DNA of 7,670 nucleotides from assembly GCA_022865965.1 (NCBI GenBank), contig JALHTS010000359.1, positions 1 to 7,670 on the forward strand. Reading direction: 5' to 3'. Shown here piece by piece: positions 1 through 6,068 of this stretch. Under the pieces are notes generated by a model. It was not told the DNA's origin. It searched no databases and saw only the letters and a list, made by a program, of their open reading frames with translations. Within the stretch, counting starts at the first letter, position 1; every line of letters begins with the position of its first letter. A program made the translations under genes and the position numbers. The stretch comes from Ignavibacteriaceae bacterium. Its GTDB lineage: Bacteria > Bacteroidota > Ignavibacteria > Ignavibacteriales > Ignavibacteriaceae.

Positions 1-21
1 AGAAAACAGGCAGAGTGAGTA

Positions 22-1737
22 ATGAATAAAGTAATTGTTGGATTATTAATTATACTTTTCTTTGGAACTCTTTTTGCTCAGGAAAACGAGTTTAATAGCG
101 CTTTGAATTTATATAAATCAGGCAAGTCTGATGAGGCTTTACGGACATTCTATAAAGTTGTTGAAAATTATAAACTTAATCCTAAAACTTTCGCTGCAAA
201 ATATTTCATTGCAAAAATTTTGATTGATCAGACCAAATATTCCCAGGCTGAAAGAGAAATAAACAGGTTTCTTGAAAAGAACACCTCAAGTAATTATGTA
301 AATGATTTTCTTTATCTCAAAGTAAAGCTCAACTATGATCAATTAAAATATAGTGATGCATTTAAAGAAGCCGTAAAACTTGTTGAAAATTCATCAACCT
401 CCGAAGACAAATTTGAATTCAAATCATTTACCCAAAATATTGCATTAAACCATCTAACTTCTAAACAGATAAAACCATTTTCAGATGAAGCTAAAGACAG
501 AAAACTAAAACCATTTTTATTATTGGTTTTGGGTAAGAAATATCTACTCGAAAATGACAATGTAAATGCTATCCGCAGTTTTAATGAAATCACTTCATCT
601 TATAGTTCATCAGATGAATTCAAAGAAGCAGAAAGATTAAAAACAAATTCTTCGACAATCTCAAGTTATGGAGATAAAGGAATTCTGATCGGTGTAATGC
701 TTCCTTTAAATGATAATGACGGTAAACAAAATCTTGCCGGACAGGAAATTCTTGAAGGAATTAAGTATGCAATCTCTGAACATAATAAAGGAAGAGAAAA
801 TAAAATAGGAATTCTTATTAGGGATACTAGGAGCAGAAAAGAAAATATTACAGCTATTAAAGAGGAATTTGTAAATAATTCTTCCGTCAGGTGCATAATC
901 GGGCCTATATTCAGTGATGAAGTTAGAATTGCACTAAATGAATTCCGTGACGTTGATCTTCCGATGATTTCTCCCACTGCAACTGATGAAGACTTAACTG
1001 ATATAAGTTCAAATTTTTTCCAGACAAATCCACCATTCTCAATAAGAGGAAGAATATTTGCTCAATATCTTTTTTATGTTGAAAATAAAAGACGAATGGC
1101 AATCCTTAATGCCATAGAAGGTTATTCACCTTTGCTAGCTTCGAATTTTGTTGATGAGTTTGAAAAATTAGGCGGAGAAATAGTCGTTCGTGAATCATAC
1201 CGCAGTAATAGTTTTGATTTAAGTGAACAAATAAAAAACATAGCCTCACAATCATCAACAATAGAGGGGATTTATATTCCTCTTGCTGATAAGATTGATG
1301 CAACCGCCATTTTATCACAATTAGTCCAACACAGTCTGAATCTGCCTATTTATGGTAATCAGGATTGGATGTTGGTTAAAGGATTTGAAACATCACCGGA
1401 CTTAAGTAATAAACTTGTATTCACATCTGATTATTTTATTGATTTCAACGATAAGATATTTAAAGACTTCACAGAAGCATTTCAGGATGTTACCGGCAAA
1501 GAAGTAAACAGAAATATTTTATACGGATATGATACTGCAAAATATTTGCTGACTGCAATGAGAAATATTGATCCAACTCGTAAAGCAATCAAACTGAAAA
1601 TGGAATCGGGAATTAGCAGTGTAGGTTTTAAAAATAATATTTCATTTGATCAATCGCGTATGAATAAATTTCTTAATATAGTTCGTTATAGTGATGGTAT
1701 CTTTCTGCTTGTTGATAAATTCAGGGCCGGGAGATGA
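22..1737 (+). CDS. Secreted TPR + periplasmic-binding-fold protein (LpoA-like / ABC substrate-binding-like)
   Basis: A 571-residue exported protein. Residues 1-19 form a signal peptide with a probable cleavage site LFA|Q at 19/20; there is no lipobox cysteine. Residues about 22-125 and 160-205 are helical with TPR-like spacing (for example ALNLYKSGKSDEALRTF). From about 220 to the end it reads as a type-1 periplasmic binding protein fold: ILIGVMLPLN at 221-230, the glycine-containing CIIGPIFSDE at 291-300, and PMISPTATDED at 314-324, which is typical of the leucine-binding/LivK superfamily. A TPR domain joined to this fold is the arrangement of LpoA, the lipoprotein activator of penicillin-binding protein 1A, and of many proteins annotated 'penicillin-binding protein activator'. 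The alternative is a substrate-binding protein for an ABC transporter, but no permease or ATPase gene is adjacent. The ATG at 22 directly precedes the signal peptide. Fold call is fairly firm; function is inferred. Confidence 0.85.
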   Translation: MNKVIVGLLIILFFGTLFAQENEFNSALNLYKSGKSDEALRTFYKVVENYKLNPKTFAAKYFIAKILIDQTKYSQAEREINRFLEKNTSSNYVNDFLYLKVKLNYDQLKYSDAFKEAVKLVENSSTSEDKFEFKSFTQNIALNHLTSKQIKPFSDEAKDRKLKPFLLLVLGKKYLLENDNVNAIRSFNEITSSYSSSDEFKEAERLKTNSSTISSYGDKGILIGVMLPLNDNDGKQNLAGQEILEGIKYAISEHNKGRENKIGILIRDTRSRKENITAIKEEFVNNSSVRCIIGPIFSDEVRIALNEFRDVDLPMISPTATDEDLTDISSNFFQTNPPFSIRGRIFAQYLFYVENKRRMAILNAIEGYSPLLASNFVDEFEKLGGEIVVRESYRSNSFDLSEQIKNIASQSSTIEGIYIPLADKIDATAILSQLVQHSLNLPIYGNQDWMLVKGFETSPDLSNKLVFTSDYFIDFNDKIFKDFTEAFQDVTGKEVNRNILYGYDTAKYLLTAMRNIDPTRKAIKLKMESGISSVGFKNNISFDQSRMNKFLNIVRYSDGIFLLVDKFRAGR

Positions 1738-1739
1738 TT

Positions 1740-1776
1740 GTTTAAGTTTAAGTTCAGGTTCAAGTTCAAGATCGAG
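1740..1776. repeat. Degenerate hexanucleotide tandem repeat
   Basis: Starting three bases after the stop codon of the TPR/binding-fold gene there are six consecutive 6-nt units: GTTTAA, GTTTAA, GTTCAG, GTTCAA, GTTCAA, GATCGA, then a final G. The consensus is GTTCAA. The rest of the 115-bp gap before radC is AT-rich, with no clear hairpin terminator or promoter that I can support. Confidence 0.6.
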
Positions 1777-1852
1777 TAAATTTATTTCATTTTTTATACA
1801 TTAAATCATTAACATTTTTTGAAAGATTTTTCAATAAAATTTCAGAATCAGA

Positions 1853-2533
1853 ATGAATAGAATAAAAGATCTTCCTTTAGATGACAGACCAAGAGAAAAG
1901 CTGATTCTAAGAGGTCCGCAAAGTTTAACAGATGCAGAACTTCTTGCTATTCTTTTAAGAACCGGGAAAATAGGTAAATCCGTTGTTGCCGTTGCACAGG
2001 AAATGATTGGTAAAGAAGGAAATCTTGCAAAGCTTGCCTCAAGATCTCTAGCAGATTTAAAGAAAAACAGCGGGGTTGGAAAAGATAAAGCTGTTGCTTT
2101 ATTGGCTGCGTTTGAAATAAGCCGCAGAATTTTATCGCAGGAAAAGTGGCACTCTGAAAAGAAAATAACTTCACCAGAAGATGTTGCTAATATGTTCATT
2201 CCGCTTTTCAGAGATGAGGTTAAAGAACGGTTCCTTGTTATTTGTCTTAATTCAGCAAATAAAATAATTAAGCATGAAACAGTTTCGATTGGCAACCTGA
2301 ATTCAAGTGTTGTTCATCCAAGAGAAATATTTAAATCAGCGTTAGAACAAAGTGCAGCGAGCATAATATTACTTCACAATCATCCAAGTGGTAATCCTGA
2401 ACCAAGCAATGAAGATATATCAATTACAAAAAAACTGGTTGAAGCCGGAAAAATTATGGATATTCCTGTATTTGATCATATAATTATTGCAGGTAATAAT
2501 TACACTAGTTTTGTTGAAAAAAGGCTTATTTGA
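1853..2533 (+). CDS. radC: RadC family DNA repair / JAMM protein
   Basis: A 226-residue, full-length member of the RadC family (typically about 220-230 residues). The N-terminus carries the usual RadC opening (IKDLPLDDRPREKL, residues 4-17). A helix-hairpin-helix region follows at about 65-92, centred on NSGVGKDKA. The C-terminal half is a JAMM/MPN+ metalloprotease-like domain: E125 in KERF is the probable catalytic glutamate, and the metal site is H175-N-H177-PSG followed by S185 and D188 (HxH-x7-S-x2-D). All expected metal ligands are present, so the domain appears intact. The family is historically linked to DNA repair and recombination, but its biochemical role is unsettled and the original E. 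coli radC phenotype has been disputed. The ATG at 1853 gives the canonical N-terminus; no strong Shine-Dalgarno precedes it. It is probably transcribed alone. Confidence 0.96.
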   Translation: MNRIKDLPLDDRPREKLILRGPQSLTDAELLAILLRTGKIGKSVVAVAQEMIGKEGNLAKLASRSLADLKKNSGVGKDKAVALLAAFEISRRILSQEKWHSEKKITSPEDVANMFIPLFRDEVKERFLVICLNSANKIIKHETVSIGNLNSSVVHPREIFKSALEQSAASIILLHNHPSGNPEPSNEDISITKKLVEAGKIMDIPVFDHIIIAGNNYTSFVEKRLI

Positions 2534-2579
2534 TTGCAAATAAACGTTATTTTAAGGTTAATTAAAAAATAATAATAAA

Positions 2580-2639
2580 AATCTAAGTTTTTTTTGAAAT
2601 TTTATTTTCAGTTATCATTCTTTTTACTAAATTTAGATT
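2580..2639. repeat. Spaced inverted repeat upstream of the lipoprotein gene
   Basis: AATCTAAGTTT (2580-2590) and AAATTTAGATT (2629-2639) are complementary at 10 of 11 positions and flank a T-rich 38-nt spacer. The repeat lies in the 155-bp gap between radC and the coiled-coil lipoprotein gene. It could be a weak transcription end for radC, an operator, or a leader structure; it may also be chance in such AT-rich DNA. I see no convincing promoter pair in this gap, though one must exist here if the downstream operon is transcribed independently. Confidence 0.35.
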
Positions 2640-2677
2640 CAGTTTTAACTGGTCTTACCAATAATAATATATTTATC

Positions 2678-2682
2678 GGAGG
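2678..2682 (+). promoter_or_regulatory. Perfect Shine-Dalgarno GGAGG for the lipoprotein gene
   Basis: GGAGG ends six bases before the ATG at 2689. This is an optimal site and stands out because most genes in this window have weak or no Shine-Dalgarno sequence. It suggests high translation of the lipoprotein. Confidence 0.8.
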
Positions 2683-2688
2683 TTAAGT

Positions 2689-2964
2689 ATGAACATAACA
2701 AAATCGCTCAAAACTACCGTTGTAATTGGTAGTTTAGCTTTAGCAACCATCTTCTTAAGTGGTTGTGGTGGATTGAGTGAAGCTCAAATAGCTGAACTTG
2801 ATGCATTAAGGATCGAGGTTAAATCTCTCGAAGCAGAAGCAAACAGCCTTAAGGATCAAAGGGCAAAACTTGAAAAAGATATTCAGGACATCAATAGAAA
2901 AATGGCTGAATGCGAAAAACAAAAAGAAGAAACAAGGGTTAACCTTGAAAAGCTTCCTCAATAA
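2689..2964 (+). CDS. Small coiled-coil lipoprotein (Lpp-like in form)
   Basis: A 91-residue lipoprotein of no family I can name. Residues 1-25 are a lipoprotein signal peptide with the lipobox LSGC, the modified cysteine being C26. The mature 66 residues are almost wholly charged, heptad-patterned helix (about 30-88; for example LRIEVKSLEAEANSLKDQ), predicted to be a coiled coil. In size and shape it resembles the E. coli Braun lipoprotein Lpp (58 mature residues), but it ends in LEKLPQ and lacks the C-terminal lysine that L,D-transpeptidases join to peptidoglycan. A second cysteine, C75, lies within the coil and could form a disulfide. The next gene, a LysM protein, starts 36 bp downstream, so the two are likely co-transcribed. 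The lipobox and coiled coil are seen; an outer-membrane location and structural role are inferred. Confidence 0.85.
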   Translation: MNITKSLKTTVVIGSLALATIFLSGCGGLSEAQIAELDALRIEVKSLEAEANSLKDQRAKLEKDIQDINRKMAECEKQKEETRVNLEKLPQ

Positions 2965-2987
2965 TTTTTTAATATTAAATTGATTAC

Positions 2988-2992
2988 GGAGG
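2988..2992 (+). promoter_or_regulatory. Perfect Shine-Dalgarno GGAGG fixing the LysM gene start
   Basis: GGAGG lies eight bases before the ATG at 3001. An in-frame TTG at 2980 would give a longer reading frame, but it sits upstream of this site and would put seven polar residues before the signal peptide. The site therefore selects ATG 3001. Confidence 0.85.
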
Positions 2993-3000
2993 TAATTCAT

Positions 3001-3672
3001 ATGAAATTCAGAAATATTTTATTTATTCTTTCCCTTTTTCTTTTTGCAGGTCTTGCTTTTGCACAGGAGGAAATGACCGAAGAAGAATGGGAAGCAGAAA
3101 TGAGCCGTCTAAAGGCTAAAAAAGATGCTCTAGTAAGTGAAATTAATACACTTAAATTAGACATCGATAATCTTAAATCACAAGATTTAGGTGATCCTGA
3201 AGTGTGCATCGACGAACTATATCAGATGGTTGGTGCTAACAGATCTGATGTTGATAACTTCAGAAAAGCCGTTAATGAATTAAGCGGTATGATCAACAGA
3301 AAAGAAGGTCCAAAAGATGATAGGCAAGCAGACCTTAACGCTCTAAAAATGAACAAGATCAGTGCTTTACCTGAATTTTTCAAAAAAGTTCATGGTGATA
3401 TGCAAAACGCTCTTGATGCATGGATAGAAGCACCAAAAGATATTATGTACTCTGTTGTTAGAGGCGACCATCTTTGGGGAATTGCCCGCAAGACAGAGCA
3501 TTACGGAAACGGTTTTGCTTGGCCGATTATTTATCAGGCTAACAGAGATCAGATTAAAAATCCTGACTTAATATATCCTAAGCAAGTATTTAAAGTTCCT
3601 CAGCTTACTGAAGAAGAAAAATCTAAATACGAAAAATTAAGAATAAATTATAAGCCTGCTCCTGTTCAATAA
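3001..3672 (+). CDS. Secreted coiled-coil protein with C-terminal LysM domain
   Basis: A 223-residue exported protein, probably peptidoglycan-binding. Residues 1-21 form a signal peptide with cleavage at AFA|Q (21/22). A charged, heptad-like segment (about 25-62, from MTEEEWEAEM on) predicts a coiled coil; residues 65-145 are helical and not recognised. Residues about 149-200 are a LysM domain: MYSVVRGDHLWGIA, then W174-P-I-I-Y, then NPDLIYPKQVFKVP. LysM binds GlcNAc-containing glycans such as peptidoglycan. The usual YPGQ turn reads YPKQ here. There is one cysteine, C69, in the mature chain. The start is ATG 3001, chosen for its GGAGG site and the signal peptide. It lies 36 bp after the coiled-coil lipoprotein gene and is the last gene before two terminators. 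No hydrolase domain is visible, so an anchoring or structural role is more likely than an enzymatic one. Confidence 0.88.
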   Translation: MKFRNILFILSLFLFAGLAFAQEEMTEEEWEAEMSRLKAKKDALVSEINTLKLDIDNLKSQDLGDPEVCIDELYQMVGANRSDVDNFRKAVNELSGMINRKEGPKDDRQADLNALKMNKISALPEFFKKVHGDMQNALDAWIEAPKDIMYSVVRGDHLWGIARKTEHYGNGFAWPIIYQANRDQIKNPDLIYPKQVFKVPQLTEEEKSKYEKLRINYKPAPVQ

Positions 3673-3687
3673 TTGAGCAGCTTTTTT
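3662..3687 (+). terminator. Intrinsic terminator overlapping the LysM stop codon
   Basis: CTGTTCAAT (3662-3670) pairs with ATTGAGCAG (3672-3680), with one G-T wobble, and is followed after one C by six T (3682-3687). The innermost pairs must open to form the loop, leaving a stem of about 7-8 bp. The TAA stop (3670-3672) lies in the hairpin tip. Confidence 0.6.
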
Positions 3688-3697
3688 CAAATGATTT

Positions 3698-3730
3698 AAG
3701 CCCTTGTCAGAGATTGATAAGGGCTTTTTA
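3698..3730 (+). terminator. Strong intrinsic terminator after the LysM gene
   Basis: AAGCCCTTGTC (3698-3708) and GATAAGGGCTT (3716-3726) form an 11-bp stem with one G-T wobble and a 7-nt loop. The T run that closes the stem continues to 3729. This is the best hairpin-plus-T-tract in the window and closes the lipoprotein/LysM operon. Confidence 0.85.
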
Positions 3731-3736
3731 TATTTA
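3704..3736 (+). promoter_or_regulatory. Candidate phoH promoter embedded in the terminator
   Basis: TATATTTA (3729-3736) resembles the Bacteroidota -7 element TAnnTTTG, and a TTG (3704-3706) lies 22 bp upstream, close to the expected -33 spacing. Only 18 bp separate the terminator from the phoH ATG, so any dedicated phoH promoter must overlap the terminator. If used, the leader would be only a few bases. The match is imperfect. Confidence 0.3.
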
Positions 3737-3748
3737 AACTAAGTTATT

Positions 3749-4726
3749 ATGACCATAGCTGAAAAAAAACTTACTCTTTCTAATGTAGATATGATGTTGC
3801 TTCTTGGAATCAATGATGCAAACCTTCAATTACTTGAAGAGCGGTTTAACTCTACCATTACGGTAAGAGGAGATATTTTTAACATAAAAGGTGTGCTGGA
3901 AGAAGTTGAACAAATAGAAAAAATCATCAAAGAAATGGTTTATGTTCTAAATACCAGCGGAAGACTTCAAACTTCTGATGTCCGGACAATTCTCGATTTA
4001 ACTCTTGAAGGAAAAGAAATAATAGCCGAAGACGAGTATGATTCAATTGTGCTTTATACAAAGAGCGATATTGTAAAAGCTAAAACACCGGGACAAAGAA
4101 AATACCTGCAGATTGCTGCCACGAATGATATTTGTTTTGCTATCGGTCCAGCCGGAACAGGAAAAACTTATCTTGCAGTTGCAATTGCAGTTTCAGCTTT
4201 GAAAAGGGGTGTGATAAAGAAAATAGTTCTTGCCAGACCCGCCGTTGAAGCAGGTGAAAGTCTGGGTTTCCTTCCGGGAGATTTTCAGGAAAAAATAGAT
4301 CCTTATTTAAGACCGCTTTATGATGCGCTCGATGATATGATACCTCCCGAAAAACTAAAAGGATATTTAGAAAAAAGAATAATTGAAATTGTTCCTTTAG
4401 CGTATATGCGCGGTAGAACATTAAACAATGCTTTTGTTATTCTTGATGAAGCACAAAATGCTACTGATATTCAGATGAAAATGTTTTTAACAAGACTTGG
4501 TGCAAATTCAAATGCAATTATTACAGGTGATATAACTCAGATTGATTTACCGGTTAAATCAAGAAGCGGACTTGTGCAGGCTAAGGAAATTCTTAACGGA
4601 ATTCCCGGAGTTGGATTTGCATACTTTGATAAAGAAGATGTTGTAAGACACAGATTAGTTAAAGATATTATTGATGCGTACGATAAATTCAACGAAGCAA
4701 ATGGTAACGGAAAAAAATCTAGTTAA
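3749..4726 (+). CDS. phoH: PhoH family P-loop ATPase
   Basis: A 325-residue PhoH-like protein of normal length. The N-terminal ~100 residues (for example LLGINDANLQLLEERF and ITVRGDIFNIKG) match the small KH-like nucleic-acid-binding domain that precedes the ATPase in this family. The ATPase domain begins near residue 112 (TPGQRKYLQ). It has Walker A GPAGTGKT at 133-140, the family signature LARPAVEAGESLGFLPGD at 161-178, Walker B VILDEAQN at 230-237, a sensor segment ITGDITQIDLP at 258-268, and R300 in VVRHRLV as a possible arginine finger. PhoH proteins are cytoplasmic ATPases related to superfamily 1 helicase cores, with proposed roles in RNA metabolism; a phosphate-starvation link is known from E. 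coli. In many bacteria ybeY follows, but here a minus-strand mazG does. The ATG at 3749 has no clear Shine-Dalgarno. Confidence 0.96.
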   Translation: MTIAEKKLTLSNVDMMLLLGINDANLQLLEERFNSTITVRGDIFNIKGVLEEVEQIEKIIKEMVYVLNTSGRLQTSDVRTILDLTLEGKEIIAEDEYDSIVLYTKSDIVKAKTPGQRKYLQIAATNDICFAIGPAGTGKTYLAVAIAVSALKRGVIKKIVLARPAVEAGESLGFLPGDFQEKIDPYLRPLYDALDDMIPPEKLKGYLEKRIIEIVPLAYMRGRTLNNAFVILDEAQNATDIQMKMFLTRLGANSNAIITGDITQIDLPVKSRSGLVQAKEILNGIPGVGFAYFDKEDVVRHRLVKDIIDAYDKFNEANGNGKKSS

Positions 4727-5489
4727 AGCCCGGCAGCTTTTTACTTTCTTCCCAAAACTTATCCATTTCAGTAAGATTTGATTGACTGATATTTCTGCCC
4801 GATTCTTTTATCTTGTTTTCTACAAAAGAGAACCGTTTAATAAATTTTCGATTAGTTTTCCTAAGTGCATTTTCCGGATTAATACCTAAATATCTTGCAT
4901 AGTTAACCAAAGCAAAAAACACATCACCAAATTCTTTTTCCAACTCCTCTTTTGTACCGGTTTTTTCAGATTTATGCATTTCCTGGATTTCCTCAATAAC
5001 TTTGCCCCAAACGTCCTCTTTCTTTTCCCAGTCGAAACCCACCTTAGAAGCTTTCTCTTGCAGCCTGTGGGCTCTCTGAAGCGCTGGAAGGCTTTCCGGG
5101 ATGCCATCGAGCAGATTTTCTCTGCCTTCGTGAAGCTTCATTTCTTCCCAGTTTTTCTTTACCTCTTCAGAACCATTTACTTTCTTTTCACCAAAAACAT
5201 GAGGGTGTCTTCTTATTAGTTTTGTTTGGATAGCGTCAATTACATCGTTTATGTCAAACTTGTTTTGCTCCTCTACAATAACGGTGTGAAAAACAACATG
5301 CAGGAGTAAATCACCTAACTCTTTTTTTAATTCCTCATAATTTTTATGATCTATTGCATCAACAACTTCATAAGCTTCTTCAATAGTATTGGCTTTTATT
5401 GAATCGTTTGTCTGTTCTTTATCCCATGGACATTCTTTTCGTAATCGTTTAACAATGTCAATGAATTCATTAAATTTGGTTTGAGTCAT
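4719..5489 (-). CDS. mazG: MazG nucleoside triphosphate pyrophosphohydrolase
   Basis: A 256-residue, full-length MazG (E. coli MazG is 263), with two tandem MazG domains. The N-terminal domain has the family hallmark CPWDKEQT (20-27), EEAYE at 37-41 and ELGD at 57-60, which form the EExxE...ExxD magnesium site. The linker contains RRHPHVFG (93-100) and the C-terminal domain repeats the site with EEIQE (166-170) and EFGD (186-189), followed by NPENALRKTNRKFIKRF (204-220). In the characterised family the C-terminal domain carries most of the activity, hydrolysing NTPs to NMP and PPi. The roles are removal of aberrant nucleotides and, in E. coli, lowering of (p)ppGpp during starvation. The start ATG (5489) has AAAGGA five bases upstream. 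No mazEF toxin genes are adjacent. Its 3' end overlaps phoH by 8 bp tail-to-tail. Confidence 0.97.
   Translation of the reverse strand: MTQTKFNEFIDIVKRLRKECPWDKEQTNDSIKANTIEEAYEVVDAIDHKNYEELKKELGDLLLHVVFHTVIVEEQNKFDINDVIDAIQTKLIRRHPHVFGEKKVNGSEEVKKNWEEMKLHEGRENLLDGIPESLPALQRAHRLQEKASKVGFDWEKKEDVWGKVIEEIQEMHKSEKTGTKEELEKEFGDVFFALVNYARYLGINPENALRKTNRKFIKRFSFVENKIKESGRNISQSNLTEMDKFWEESKKLPGFN
4725..4742. terminator. Possible weak bidirectional terminator at the phoH/mazG junction
   Basis: AAAGC (4725-4729) and GCTTT (4736-4740) can form a 5-bp stem with a 6-nt loop. On the plus strand T's continue to 4742; on the minus strand a T7 run follows a few bases later (complement of the A run at 4711-4717). 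The stem is short, so efficiency is doubtful, but there is no other intergenic space for either gene to end in. Confidence 0.3.
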
Positions 5490-5494
5490 TATAA

Positions 5495-5500
5495 TCCTTT
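5495..5500 (-). promoter_or_regulatory. Shine-Dalgarno of mazG
   Basis: AAAGGA on the minus strand ends five bases before the mazG ATG at 5489. It supports that start. Confidence 0.6.
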
Positions 5501-5523
5501 GAAGGGTTGTAAAATAAACTTAA

Positions 5524-5531
5524 CAAATTTA
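5524..5531 (-). promoter_or_regulatory. Candidate -7 element for mazG
   Basis: The minus strand reads TAAATTTG, an exact fit to the Bacteroidota TAnnTTTG pattern, 34 bp upstream of the mazG start inside the 75-bp divergent mazG/RidA-gene spacer. No matching TTG is found 19-22 bp further upstream, so support is partial. Confidence 0.3.
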
Positions 5532-5564
5532 ATAAAAATTATTTCAGTATTTCCTGGAGAGAAT

Positions 5565-6023
5565 ATGATTGAAGAAAAAATAAAGGAACTTGGTTTCGAA
5601 GTTCCGGAAGTTGCAAAACCACTTGCAGCTTACATTCCTGCTAAAAGAGTTGGAAATCTCGTTATGACATCAGGACAAGTGCCGCTTGTTAAAGGAGAAT
5701 TAAAATATGCCGGTAAGATCGGTGTTGAATTAAGTGAAGAAGAAGGACAAAAAGCAGCGGAAATTTGTGCGTTGAATTGTCTTGCCGCAATTAAAGGTGT
5801 TATCGGAAATTTGGATAAGATTGAAGAAATTGTGAAGCTGACAGTATTTGTAAATAATAAAGATGGTTTTACTGCACAGCCAAAAGTTGCAAATGGCGCA
5901 TCAGAACTAATTGGAAAAATATTTGGTGAAAAAGGTTTACATGCTAGAAGTGCAGTTGGCGTAAGCGGACTTCCAATAAATGCACCGGTTGAAATCGAGA
6001 TGATTGTAAAAGTCAATGAGTGA
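5565..6023 (+). CDS. RidA family (YjgF/YER057c/UK114) protein
   Basis: A 152-residue RidA-family protein, somewhat longer than E. coli RidA (128), which suggests the ~150-residue subfamily of the YjgF/UK114 superfamily. Visible signatures are LVMTSGQVPLVKGEL (32-46), VKLTVFVNN (90-98) and HARSAVGVSGLPINAPVEIE (126-145). R128 aligns with the arginine (R105 in E. coli RidA) that binds the substrate carboxylate, and E144 lies in the conserved VEIE segment. RidA proteins form trimers and hydrolyse reactive enamine/imine intermediates from PLP enzymes, limiting 2-aminoacrylate damage; members of other subfamilies have different or unknown substrates. I chose ATG 5565 because GGAGAG (5556-5561) precedes it and IEEKIKELG is a normal start for this subgroup; the in-frame TTG at 5481 would add 28 unrelated residues and overlap mazG. 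It diverges from mazG. Confidence 0.93.
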   Translation: MIEEKIKELGFEVPEVAKPLAAYIPAKRVGNLVMTSGQVPLVKGELKYAGKIGVELSEEEGQKAAEICALNCLAAIKGVIGNLDKIEEIVKLTVFVNNKDGFTAQPKVANGASELIGKIFGEKGLHARSAVGVSGLPINAPVEIEMIVKVNE

Positions 6024-6068
6024 TTTGGTTTCTAGTCAGGATTAATAGATTGTCTTTACATAAGAACA

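Noticed and set aside
1..21. Possible tail of an upstream gene (TGA at 16-18 or TAA at 20-22 overlapping the ATG at 22)
   Set aside because: Only 21 bases are present, all three frames close before base 30, and the frame cannot be chosen.
1831..2295. Open 154-codon frame on the minus strand opposite radC
   Set aside because: It is antisense to a conserved gene, has no recognisable domain, and is explained by radC codon composition.
2534..2688. Terminator for radC or a promoter pair in the radC-lipoprotein gap
   Set aside because: Only AT-only weak stems and poorly spaced TAnnTTT-like boxes are seen; I listed just the inverted repeat.
2980..3000. TTG start for the LysM gene at 2980
   Set aside because: It lies upstream of the GGAGG site and would place seven polar residues before the signal peptide; ATG 3001 is better.
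4719..5489. mazG as part of a mazEF toxin-antitoxin locus
   Set aside because: No mazE or mazF-like gene is nearby; the neighbours are phoH and a RidA-family gene.
5481..5564. Extended RidA-family reading frame from TTG 5481
   Set aside because: It would overlap the mazG start and add 28 residues unlike the family; ATG 5565 has GGAGAG upstream and a normal N-terminus.
5630..6016. Open 128-codon frame on the minus strand opposite the RidA gene
   Set aside because: It is antisense to a clear family member and reads as low-information sequence.
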